A stretch of 64,000 nucleotides of DNA, taken from NCBI RefSeq assembly GCF_900129495.1, contig NZ_FQVX01000002.1, positions 1 to 64,000 on the forward strand. The letters are read 5' to 3'. The stretch is from Geodermatophilus nigrescens (GTDB taxonomy: Bacteria; Actinomycetota; Actinomycetes; Mycobacteriales; Geodermatophilaceae). Both the position numbers and the translations under genes were made by a program. The notes under the pieces were generated by a model. It saw only the letters and a program-made list of their open reading frames with translations. It ran no database searches and was not told the origin of the DNA. Every line of letters starts with the position of its first letter. The stretch's first letter is position 1. Positions 55,334 to 63,388 of this stretch are shown piece after piece.

Positions 55334-56485
55334 GTGGACCACCCCGTGACGGTCATGGCCGTCGGCGACCTGGTGCTCGACGAGCCCGATCCCGACAGCT
55401 TCTTCGCCCCGTCGACCGACACCCTGCGGCGCGCCGACCTGGCCATCGGCCACGTCGAGGTGCCGCACAGCACCACGACCACCAGCGCCAGCACCGACGT
55501 CCCGGCGCCCCCGGCCGACCCCGAGCACCTCAAGGCGGTCACCGCCGCCGGCTTCGACGTCGTCACCCTCGCCGGCAACCACGTCTACGACGCCGGCACC
55601 GAGGGCGTCGCCGACACCATCGCCCACGCCCGCGCGGCCGGGCTGCTCACCGCCGGCGCCGGCATGGACCTCGAGCAGGCGCGCACCCCGGCCGTCGTCG
55701 AGCGCGGCGGGCTGCGGATCGCGGTGCTCAGCTACAACTGCGTGGGACCGAAGGAGTCCTGGGCGACGTCGCGCAAGGCCGGCTGCGCCTACGTCAAGGT
55801 GCTCACGCACTACGACCTGGAGTACGCCAACCCGGGCGGCCCGCCGACCGTCTACACCTTCGCGGCCCCGGACAGCCTGCGGCGCATGCAGGACGACGTC
55901 CGCGCGGCGGCCGCCTCCGCCGACGTCGTCTGCGTGTCCCTGCACAAGGGGATCGGCCACACGCCCGTGCACGTCGCCGACTACGAGCGGCAGGTGTCGC
56001 ACGCGGCGGTCGACGCCGGCGCGTCCGTGGTGTTCGGCCACCACGCGCACATCATGCGCGGCATCGAGGTGTACCGCGGCCGGCCGGTCTACCACGGGCT
56101 CGGCAACTTCGTGACGGTCACGCGGGCCCTCACCCCGTCCGGCGGCAACGCCGCGGAGCTGGAGGCCTGGGCGCGCAAGCGCCGCGAGATGTTCGGCTTC
56201 GCGCCCGACCCGCGCATGCCGACCTACCCCTTCCACCCGGAGAGCCGGGCCACGGCGATCGCGGTGTGCCGGTTCGGCGCGGACGGCCGGGTCGAGGCGG
56301 GCTTCGTGCCGTGCTGGATCGACGACGACGCCCGACCGGTCCCGCTGGGGCGCGGGGTGAAGGGCGAGGAGGTGGCCGGCTACGTCGAGCGCATCTCGCG
56401 CGAGGCCGGCCTGGACACGCGGTTCGAGTGGTCCGGCGACGAGGTGCTCGTCCGCGCGGCCGGCGAGGAGGTCCCCGGTGAGTGA
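55334..56485 (+). CDS. CapA-family metallophosphoesterase-like protein
   Basis: A 383-residue protein of the CapA/PgsA group. Metal-binding motifs are recognisable: VMAVGDLVLDEP, LAGNHVYDAG, VSLHKGIGH, VVFGHHAHIMRGIE and YHGLGNFV. Family members are linked to poly-gamma-glutamate capsule synthesis but many are uncharacterised phosphoesterases. Unlike PgsA it has no membrane anchor or signal peptide, so it acts in the cytoplasm. Its place between the transporter and the CoA-transferase genes suggests a metabolic role; the substrate is unknown. GTG 55334; overlaps the next gene by 8 bases. Confidence 0.85.
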   Translation: MDHPVTVMAVGDLVLDEPDPDSFFAPSTDTLRRADLAIGHVEVPHSTTTTSASTDVPAPPADPEHLKAVTAAGFDVVTLAGNHVYDAGTEGVADTIAHARAAGLLTAGAGMDLEQARTPAVVERGGLRIAVLSYNCVGPKESWATSRKAGCAYVKVLTHYDLEYANPGGPPTVYTFAAPDSLRRMQDDVRAAAASADVVCVSLHKGIGHTPVHVADYERQVSHAAVDAGASVVFGHHAHIMRGIEVYRGRPVYHGLGNFVTVTRALTPSGGNAAELEAWARKRREMFGFAPDPRMPTYPFHPESRATAIAVCRFGADGRVEAGFVPCWIDDDARPVPLGRGVKGEEVAGYVERISREAGLDTRFEWSGDEVLVRAAGEEVPGE

Positions 56486-57716
56486 GCGTCCCCTGCAGGG
56501 CAAGGTCGTCGTCGACCTGACCACCGCGCTGGCCGGTCCCTACGCGACCCTGCTGCTCGGCGGGCTCGGTGCCCGGGTCATCAAGGTCGAGAACCCCGAC
56601 ACCGGCGGTGACGCCTCCCGCAACAACTCGCCGTACCTGACCGCCGACGGCCTGGGCGTGCGCCGCCAGGACGCCGACGACATGTCGGTCTCGATGCTGG
56701 TGCGCGGCCGCAACAAGGAGAGCGTCACCCTCAACCTCAAGGACCCGCAGGGGCGCGAGGTGCTCGCCGACCTGGTGCGCGCCGCCGACGTCGTGGTGGA
56801 GAACTACAGCGCCGGCGTGACCGCGCGCCTGGGCATCGACCACGAGTGGGCGCGGGAGCTCAACCCCCGCGTCGTCTACACGTCGATCAGCGGGTTCGGT
56901 GCGCAGGGCGGGCCCGGGTCGGGCAAGGCCATGGACACGATCATCCAGGCGCTCAGCGGCGTGATGATGACCGCCGGCGCCCCCGGCGAGCCCCCGGTCC
57001 GCTTCGGCCTGCCCGTCGGCGACCTGGTGGCGCCGCTGTACGCGGTGATCGGCACGCTCGCCGCCGTCGTGCAGGCCGACCGCACCGGGCGGGGCCAGCA
57101 CGTCGACGTCTCGATGCTGGGCGCGCTCACCTCGCTCGTGGCCTGCGAGCCCTTCGACGCGCTCGAGGAGATCGGCCTGCCCACCCGCACCGGGCCGACG
57201 GTGCCCCGGCTGGCGCCGTTCGGGATCTTCGCCGCCCGGGACGGGTGGCTCGCGCTGTGCGCGCCCACCAACTCCTTCGCGCACGGCGCGCTCCGGGCGA
57301 TCGAGCGGCCCGACCTCGTCGGCGACCCGCGCTTCGCCGAGCGGGACGGGCGGGTCGCGAACGCCGCGGCGCTGCACGACCTCATCGCCGACTGGGCGCG
57401 GGACCGGGACGTGGCCACCGTGTGCGCCGCGTTCACCGCGCACGGCGCGCCCGCGGCCGAGGTCCGCGACCCCCGGGCCGCGGTCCGCGACCCCCTGGTC
57501 GCGCAGCGCGGCGAGGTGGTGCCGCTCGCCGACCCCCGGTTCGGGACCGTCGCCGAGCTCCGGGCGACCGGCGTGCCGATCCGGATGTCGGACAGCGACA
57601 CGACGCTGGACCGGCCCGCGCCGCGGCTGGGGCAGCACACGGAGGCCGTGCTCGGGGAGCTCCTCGGCTACGGCGAGGACCGGATCGAGGACCTCCTCAA
57701 GGCCGGGGTGCTCTGA
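56478..57716 (+). CDS. CaiB/BaiF-family (class III) CoA-transferase
   Basis: A 412-residue CoA-transferase. The N-terminal CoA-binding part has VVDLTTALAGPYATLLLGGL and ARVIKVENPDTGGDASR; Asp182 in LPVGDLVAPLYA aligns with the catalytic aspartate of formyl-CoA transferase, which carries the mixed anhydride. GRGQHVDVSMLGAL is the second signature. It moves CoA from a donor acyl-CoA to a carboxylic acid. In the known 2-hydroxyacyl-CoA dehydratase systems (fldA, hadA) the same family supplies the CoA ester, which fits the next two genes. Confidence 0.92.
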   Translation: MSERPLQGKVVVDLTTALAGPYATLLLGGLGARVIKVENPDTGGDASRNNSPYLTADGLGVRRQDADDMSVSMLVRGRNKESVTLNLKDPQGREVLADLVRAADVVVENYSAGVTARLGIDHEWARELNPRVVYTSISGFGAQGGPGSGKAMDTIIQALSGVMMTAGAPGEPPVRFGLPVGDLVAPLYAVIGTLAAVVQADRTGRGQHVDVSMLGALTSLVACEPFDALEEIGLPTRTGPTVPRLAPFGIFAARDGWLALCAPTNSFAHGALRAIERPDLVGDPRFAERDGRVANAAALHDLIADWARDRDVATVCAAFTAHGAPAAEVRDPRAAVRDPLVAQRGEVVPLADPRFGTVAELRATGVPIRMSDSDTTLDRPAPRLGQHTEAVLGELLGYGEDRIEDLLKAGVL

Positions 57717-58868
57717 GTGCTGGACACCGGAGCCGGCTCCGACCCCACCTGGTGGCGGGACGCCGTCGACGGCCGCCGGGACCGGGCCCGGGAGCGGGCC
57801 GCCGGCGGGGTGCCCGTGGTCGGGTACGTCGGCGCCGACGTGCCGGGAGAGCTCGTGGAGGCGGCCGGGGCCTGCCCGGTCCGGTTGTCCGGGATCCCCG
57901 GGCGGACCTCGGCCGAGGCGGACCGCCTGCTGGGCGCCGCGGTCGACCCCGCGGTGTCCTCGGTCCTGGCGCAGCTCCTCGACGGCGACTGGCGGTTCCT
58001 CACCGGGCTGGTCGTGTCCCGGGACAGCCAGGCGTCGCTCGCGCTGTTCTACGTGCTCCGGGAGCTGCGCCGGCTCGAGCCGGGGCTGCAGTTGCCGCCG
58101 GTCCACCTGCTCGACCTCCTGCACCTGCCCCGGGCGTCCACCACCCGCTACGACGCCGCCCGGGTGGCGCAGCTCGCGGAGGTGCTCGCGGGGTGGACGG
58201 GCACCGCGGTGACCGGTGACGGGCTGGCCCGCGCGGTCGCGGGCGCCCGGCGGGTGCGGTCGCTGCTGCGGGACGCCCAGCGGCTGCGCCGCGCCGACCG
58301 TCCCGGGCTGTCGGGGACCACGGCCCTGCACGTCCACGGCGCCGTGACCGCGATGCCCGGGGCGGAGGCGGCCGAGCGGCTCGGCGAGCTGCTGGCCGCC
58401 GCGGCCGCGGGCCCCGCGCTGCCCGCGCGCCCGCGCCTGTTCCTGACCGGGAGCGCCCAGGACCACGACCGGCTCTACGTCGCGGTCGAGGACGAGGGCT
58501 GGCACGTGGTGGGGGAGGACCACGACCGGGGGGACCTCGCCCTGACCGTCGACGTCCCCGGGTGGGCCGGCACGGACGAGATCGCCCGCGCCTACCAGCA
58601 CCGCGGGCCGGCGGCGGCCACCTCCTCGATCCGCGCGCACGCCGAGTGGACCGCGGCGGAGGCGGCCGCGTGCCGCGCCGACCTCCTGCTCGCCGTGGTC
58701 CGGGAGCACGACGAGGCGCCGGCCTGGGACCTGCCCGTCCAGCGGGAGCGGGCCGCGGCGCTCGGGATCGGGACGGCGGCGCTGCTGCGCCAGCCGTACG
58801 TCAGCCGCACCTCCGACGTCCGCGCGGTGCTCGCGACGGCGTCCGCCGCGACGAGGGAGTCCGCATGA
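57717..58868 (+). CDS. 2-hydroxyacyl-CoA dehydratase-like subunit (HgdB/BcrC family), cysteine-poor
   Basis: A 383-residue protein of the D-component family of 2-hydroxyacyl-CoA dehydratases and benzoyl-CoA reductases. Recognisable blocks are PVVGYVGADVPGELVEAAGA followed by CPVRLSG, the middle LVVSRDSQASLALFYVLREL and FLTGSAQDH. In characterised members, three Cys hold a [4Fe-4S] cluster; the one normally in the middle block is replaced here (SRDSQ), and only two Cys are present in total (Cys53 and one near residue 335), neither clearly at a ligand site. It starts right after the CoA-transferase stop and is coupled to the next subunit. Activity is therefore uncertain. Confidence 0.8.
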   Translation: MLDTGAGSDPTWWRDAVDGRRDRARERAAGGVPVVGYVGADVPGELVEAAGACPVRLSGIPGRTSAEADRLLGAAVDPAVSSVLAQLLDGDWRFLTGLVVSRDSQASLALFYVLRELRRLEPGLQLPPVHLLDLLHLPRASTTRYDAARVAQLAEVLAGWTGTAVTGDGLARAVAGARRVRSLLRDAQRLRRADRPGLSGTTALHVHGAVTAMPGAEAAERLGELLAAAAAGPALPARPRLFLTGSAQDHDRLYVAVEDEGWHVVGEDHDRGDLALTVDVPGWAGTDEIARAYQHRGPAAATSSIRAHAEWTAAEAAACRADLLLAVVREHDEAPAWDLPVQRERAAALGIGTAALLRQPYVSRTSDVRAVLATASAATRESA

Positions 58869-60100
58869 GCCGCCTGGCCTCGGCCACCGCCGCGACCGCG
58901 CACCAGAAGCAGTGGTTCCGCTCGATCCAGGAGCGGGTCGCCGCGGGCGAGCCGCTCGCGCTGGTCAACGCCGACGCACCGCAGGAGGTGCTCAAGGCGA
59001 TGGACATCCCGTACGTGGTCAACCAGTGGTGGGCGTCGGTCGTCTCCGCCAAGCGGCAGGCCGACGCGAGCCTGCAGGTGCTGCGCGACCGGGGGTTCCC
59101 CGACCACAGCCGGCAGTACGACGCGATCTCCCTCGGCTCGACGAGCCTCCCGCCGGAGACGGCGCCGTGGGGCGGCCTCCCGGAGCCGAGCATCGTGATC
59201 GCCGAGACCAGCGGGGACGCGGCGCGCAAGGTGTTCGACCTGTGGGCCGAGCGGCCCGGCGTCGACTTCTTCCCCTTCGAGCGGTCGTCGGCGGTCACCG
59301 CGCCCGCCCGGTGGTGGGAGCTGGTCCCGCACCGCTGGGAGGAGGCCTACGGCAGCGAGCGGCTGGACCTGATGGTCGCCGAGATCGAGGAGCTCGTGAG
59401 CTTCCTCGAGGAGCGCACCGGCAGGACCCTCGACGTCGGCCGGCTGCGGCGCGTGATGGACCTGGTCAACGAGCAGGCGGAGTGGAACCGCCGGACCCGC
59501 GACCTCCTCGCGGCGACCCGGCCGACGCCGGTGGCGGTGAACGACACCATCCCGGGCGTGATGGTCCCGCAGTGGCACCGCGGGACCGAGTGGGCCGTGG
59601 ACGCGGCCCGCCGCCTGTACGAGGAGGTCGCGGAGCTCGCCTCGTCCGGCGCCGCGCTGTGCCCGGACGAGCGCGTCCGGCTGATGTGGATCGGCCGGGG
59701 CCTCTGGTTCGACCTCGACCTGTACCGGCGCTTCCAGGAGAGCCACGGCGCGGTGTTCGTCTGGTCGATGTACCTGGCCATCGCCGCCGACGGCTACCCG
59801 CGCCACGGCGACGACCCGGTCCGGGCCCTCGCGGCGCGGTTCGCCGGCTTCACCGACCAGCTCTACACCCCGCCGTGGTCGGGGGAGTGGTACGTGAAGG
59901 AGGCCCGCGCGCACGGCGTCGACGGGGTGGTGCACCTCGTGGCCGACGACGTGCCGGCCAGCTCGTTCACGACCCGGGCGCTGGAGGACGCCGGCATCCC
60001 GGTCCTCGAGATCCGGGCCGACAACGCCGACCCGCGGGCCAGCGACCCGGACGCGCTCACCGCCGCGATCACCGGCTTCATCGACGGCCGGCTCAGCTGA
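58865..60100 (+). CDS. 2-hydroxyacyl-CoA dehydratase-like subunit (HgdA/BcrB family), lacking Fe-S cysteines
   Basis: A 411-residue partner subunit. Family blocks: PLALVNADAPQEVLKAMDIP, VVNQWWASVVSAKRQ, YDAISLGSTSLPP, GLPEPSIVIAETSGDAARKV, GVDGVVHLVADDVPASSF and the terminal IPVLEIRADNADPR. In known enzymes Cys occurs after NWAA, in a DLCSYAR-type segment and after the LL-x-x-N block; here these read WASVVSA, DHSRQYD and AETSGDA. Only one Cys remains (ALCPDE). It looks like a complete, expressed but non-Fe-S variant. The ATG overlaps the previous stop (ATGA), implying a heterodimer. No activator ATPase gene is in the window. Confidence 0.8.
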   Translation: MSRLASATAATAHQKQWFRSIQERVAAGEPLALVNADAPQEVLKAMDIPYVVNQWWASVVSAKRQADASLQVLRDRGFPDHSRQYDAISLGSTSLPPETAPWGGLPEPSIVIAETSGDAARKVFDLWAERPGVDFFPFERSSAVTAPARWWELVPHRWEEAYGSERLDLMVAEIEELVSFLEERTGRTLDVGRLRRVMDLVNEQAEWNRRTRDLLAATRPTPVAVNDTIPGVMVPQWHRGTEWAVDAARRLYEEVAELASSGAALCPDERVRLMWIGRGLWFDLDLYRRFQESHGAVFVWSMYLAIAADGYPRHGDDPVRALAARFAGFTDQLYTPPWSGEWYVKEARAHGVDGVVHLVADDVPASSFTTRALEDAGIPVLEIRADNADPRASDPDALTAAITGFIDGRLS

Positions 60101-60102
60101 GC

Positions 60103-61347
60103 GTGCGCCGGCCGCCGTCCTCCCTGCGCATCGGCAACTTCCGGCTCTTCTTCGCGGGACAGGTCGTCTCGAACACCGGCACCTGGTTCCAGAACCTGAC
60201 GCTGTCCCTCATCGTCCTGGAGGAGACCGGCCGGGCGAGCGCGCTGGCGCTGGTGACGGTCTGCCAGTTCACCCCGCTCCTGCTGGTCGGGATGTACGCC
60301 GGGACGCTGGCCGACCGGCGCGACGTCCGGCGGATCCTGCTCGCGACCTCCCTCGCGTCGGCGGTGGCGGTCGCGGGCCTGGCGTGGGTCGTGTCGCGGG
60401 ACCCGCTGCGGCTGCCGCTGGTGCTCGGCCTGGTGGCGGTCCTCGGGGCGGCGCAGGCCTTCGAGCGGGTGGCGGCGCAGGCCTTCGTCTACGAGCTGGT
60501 CGGGCCGGAGCGGCTGGCCAACGGCGTCGCGCTGAACACCGTGGCGGTGTCCTCGGCGCGCTCGGTCGGGCCGGCGCTGGCCGGCGTGGCCTACGGCGCG
60601 GCCGGCGGCGTCGCCTGCCTGCTCGTCAACACCGCGTCCTACCTGGTCATCGCCGGGTGCCTGGCGCGGATCGACCGCACCGCGCTGACCTCCCGGCGGG
60701 GAGACGGCGCGGCGCCACCGGGCCTCCGGGCGGCGCTGCGGGAGATCCGCGGGAACCGGCCGCTGGTCGCCGTCCTCGCCGTCAACACGGCGGTGACCGT
60801 CGGCGCGCTGAACCTCATGGTGGTGATCACCGCGATGGTCTCGCTCACCCTCGGCGGGGACGCGGAGGTGCTGGGGGCGGCCCACGCCCTCAACGCGGTG
60901 GGCGCGGTGGCCGGCGGGCTCGCCGTGTCCTCCCGCCGGCAGGTCGGCCTCACGGCCCTCGGGGTGTCCTGCGCGGGGTACGGGTGTGCGCTCGCGGTCA
61001 ACGCGGCCGCCCCGTCGGTGACGCTGTTCCTGCTCGCCGCGCCCCTGCTCGGCCTGGGGCTCGGCGCCTACCAGGGCGCCGTCAACGGTGCCGCCCAGTC
61101 CCTGGCCCCGGCCGTCCTGCTGGGCCGGGTGACGGCGCTGCTCACCCTCGGCAGCGTCGGCACGGCCCCCGTCGGCGCCCTGCTCGTGGGGGCGCTGGTC
61201 GACGCGTCGAGCGCCCGGGTCGCCATGGGCGTGGGTGCGGTCGTCTGCGCCCTCTGCGCGGTGGCCCTCGTGCTCGTCCGGCGGTCGGTCGCCGCGGGTG
61301 TCCCGGTCGGCCCGGGAGCCGTGGCGGCCGACCGCGCCGGCGCGTGA
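60103..61347 (+). CDS. MFS transporter, EntS/MFS_3 type
   Basis: A 414-residue membrane protein with about 12 helices. The start NFRLFFAGQVVSNTGTWFQN and motif A GTLADRRDVRRILL are typical of the MFS_3 (enterobactin-exporter-like) group; EVLGAAHALNAVGAV opens the second half. GTG 60103 lies two bases after the previous stop. As the last gene of the operon it may export a product or an overflow intermediate. Confidence 0.88.
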   Translation: MRRPPSSLRIGNFRLFFAGQVVSNTGTWFQNLTLSLIVLEETGRASALALVTVCQFTPLLLVGMYAGTLADRRDVRRILLATSLASAVAVAGLAWVVSRDPLRLPLVLGLVAVLGAAQAFERVAAQAFVYELVGPERLANGVALNTVAVSSARSVGPALAGVAYGAAGGVACLLVNTASYLVIAGCLARIDRTALTSRRGDGAAPPGLRAALREIRGNRPLVAVLAVNTAVTVGALNLMVVITAMVSLTLGGDAEVLGAAHALNAVGAVAGGLAVSSRRQVGLTALGVSCAGYGCALAVNAAAPSVTLFLLAAPLLGLGLGAYQGAVNGAAQSLAPAVLLGRVTALLTLGSVGTAPVGALLVGALVDASSARVAMGVGAVVCALCAVALVLVRRSVAAGVPVGPGAVAADRAGA

Positions 61348-61352
61348 GGGCG

Positions 61353-61380
61353 CCGGCCGGCCGAGGGGACGGCCGGCCGG
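61353..61380. terminator. Hairpin between convergent operons
   Basis: CCGGCCGGCC (61353-61362) pairs perfectly with GGCCGGCCGG (61371-61380) around an 8-base loop, between the MFS gene and the convergent MaoC gene. Confidence 0.78.
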
Positions 61381-61388
61381 GGGGACCG

Positions 61389-61844
61389 TCAGCCGAGGAA
61401 GCGGAAGACCGGCTCGGCGATGCAGACCGGCTTGTCGCCGCCCTCGCGCTCGATGATCGCGGAGACGGTGAGCTGGTAGCCGCCCCGGACCTCCTCGACG
61501 TCGGCGAGGGTGGCGGTGAGGCGCACCTTGGAGCCGACGGGCACGGGCGCGGGGAACCGGACCTTGTTGAGCCCGTAGTTCACCGCCATGGCCGTGTCGG
61601 TCACCGTGAGGACCTGCGACCACATCGGGATGAGCAGCGACAGCGTCAGGTAGCCGTGGCCGATCGGGCCGCCGAAGGGGCTCTCGGCGTTCGCGCGCTC
61701 GACGTCGACGTGGATCCACTGGTGGTCACCGGTGGCGTCGGCGAACGTGTTGACGCGGTCCTGGGTGACCTCGATCCAGTCGCTGGTGCCGAGCTCGGTG
61801 CCCTTGAGGCCGGGCAGCTCGGCGAGGGTCGTGGTGGTGGTCAT
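61389..61844 (-). CDS. MaoC-like acyl-CoA hydratase/dehydratase
   Basis: A 151-residue hot-dog fold protein. The hydratase 2 motif is FADATGDHQWIHVD with catalytic Asp40 and His45, followed by GPIGHGYLTLSLL. It hydrates trans-2-enoyl-CoA or acts in reverse. ATG 61844 has GAGGAGA upstream and overlaps the ligase stop (ATGA). With the ligase and the amidohydrolase it forms a minus-strand operon facing the dehydratase-like operon. Confidence 0.92.
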   Translation of the reverse strand: MTTTTTLAELPGLKGTELGTSDWIEVTQDRVNTFADATGDHQWIHVDVERANAESPFGGPIGHGYLTLSLLIPMWSQVLTVTDTAMAVNYGLNKVRFPAPVPVGSKVRLTATLADVEEVRGGYQLTVSAIIEREGGDKPVCIAEPVFRFLG

Positions 61845-63388
61845 GCGGGGGTCTCCTCGGGGGTGACGTAGCGGTCGCGCAGGTCGGGTTTGCGGATCTT
61901 GCCGGTGGCGGTCTTGGGCAGCTCGGCGACGAACTCGACGTGGCGCGGCACCTTGAAGCCGGCCAGCCGGGCGCGGAGTGCGGTGCGGATCGCCTCGGGG
62001 TCCTCGGCCGATCCGGGTGCCGGGACGACGACGGCGAGGCCGACCTCGCCCCACCGCGCGTCGGGGACGCCGATGACGGCGGCCTCGAGCACGTCGGGCA
62101 GCTCGAGGAGGGCCGACTCCACCTCGGCGGGGTACACGTTCTCCCCGCCCGAGATGATCATGTCCTTGTAACGGTCGCGGATGTAGAGGTAGCCGTCCTC
62201 GTCGGTCGAGCCGGCGTCCCCGGAGTGGTACCAGCCGTCGACGATCGCGGCCGCCGTCGCCTCGGGGGCGTTCCAGTAGCCGGCCATGATGTTGGGCCCG
62301 GACAGCACGACCTCCCCGATCTCACCCGGGTCGCACTCGGTCCCGTCGGGGCGGACGACCCGCACGTCGACGAAGAACTGCGACCGGCCGGCCGAGCCGA
62401 CCTTGGCCACGGCGTCGGCGCTGTCCAGGGCGGTGCCGGCCGGTGCCGACTCGGTCATCCCGTACGCCTGCTGCACGGTGATCCCACGGTCCAGCCACGT
62501 GCGCAGGAGCGGCAGCGGGAGCGGGGCGCCGGCCGCGCCGATGGTGCGCAGCGCGGACAGGTCGACGGTGTGGAAGTCCGGCTGCCGGCTGATCGCGTCG
62601 AGCATCGTCGGGACGGCGAAGAACGACGTGACCCGCTGCTCGACGACCACCCGGAGCGTCGCCGGCGGGTCGAAGCCGCGGACCAGGACGACGCACCCGC
62701 CGCGCAGCAGCGTCGGGTTGAGCGTGCCGTTGAGCCCGCCGATGTGGAACAGCGGCGCCAGCCCCAGCGTGCGCTCGTCCGGCGTGAAGTCGAACCCGAG
62801 TATCTGGTTCATGCAGGACCACGTCATGTTGCCGTGGGTCAGCGTGGCGCCCTTGGGCCGGCCGGTCGTGCCGGACGTATACATGATCAGGCAGACGTCG
62901 TCGAGGGTGACCGGCTCGTCGCGCAGCACCGGCTCGGCGTCGGCCAGCAGGCGCTGCCAGTCGAGGGAGTCCGCGCCCCCCTCGAGCGGGGGCTCCGCGG
63001 CCGCCCAGTGGCGGACGGCGGGCACCTGCGCCCGCAGCGTGTCCGCCGTCGTCCCGTGCTCCCGCCCGTGGACGACGACGGTCGCGCCGGAGTGCTCGAG
63101 CACGTACCGGGCCTCGGGAGCGGTGAACCGGGCGTTGACCGGCACCCAGATCGCCCCGAGCTGGCCGCAGGCGTAGAGCGTCTCCAGCGCGGCCGGGTGG
63201 TTGGCGCCGAACCAGGCGACCCGGTCGCCCCGCGCCACGCCGAGGGCGTCCAGCGCCGCGGCCGCCCGGCGGACCCGGTGCGCGAACTCGCCGTGGGTGG
63301 TCGTGGTCCCCTCGAACCAGATCGCCGGCTTGCGCGGCGAGATGCGCAGCCGGCGCTCGGGCCAGCTGCCCAGGCCCGCGTTCCTCAC
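61841..63388 (-). CDS. Acyl-CoA synthetase (AMP-forming ligase)
   Basis: A 515-residue member of the ANL superfamily. The ATP-binding loop is YTSGTTGRPKG (170-180), then QQAYGMTES, YHSGDAG, IRDRYKDMIISGGENVYPAEVE and the C-terminal catalytic Lys497 in TATGKIRKPDLR. It activates a carboxylic acid to its CoA ester through an acyl-adenylate; fatty, aromatic and alicyclic acids are all possible. GTG 63388 overlaps the stop of the upstream amidohydrolase gene. Confidence 0.93.
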   Translation of the reverse strand: MRNAGLGSWPERRLRISPRKPAIWFEGTTTTHGEFAHRVRRAAAALDALGVARGDRVAWFGANHPAALETLYACGQLGAIWVPVNARFTAPEARYVLEHSGATVVVHGREHGTTADTLRAQVPAVRHWAAAEPPLEGGADSLDWQRLLADAEPVLRDEPVTLDDVCLIMYTSGTTGRPKGATLTHGNMTWSCMNQILGFDFTPDERTLGLAPLFHIGGLNGTLNPTLLRGGCVVLVRGFDPPATLRVVVEQRVTSFFAVPTMLDAISRQPDFHTVDLSALRTIGAAGAPLPLPLLRTWLDRGITVQQAYGMTESAPAGTALDSADAVAKVGSAGRSQFFVDVRVVRPDGTECDPGEIGEVVLSGPNIMAGYWNAPEATAAAIVDGWYHSGDAGSTDEDGYLYIRDRYKDMIISGGENVYPAEVESALLELPDVLEAAVIGVPDARWGEVGLAVVVPAPGSAEDPEAIRTALRARLAGFKVPRHVEFVAELPKTATGKIRKPDLRDRYVTPEETPA

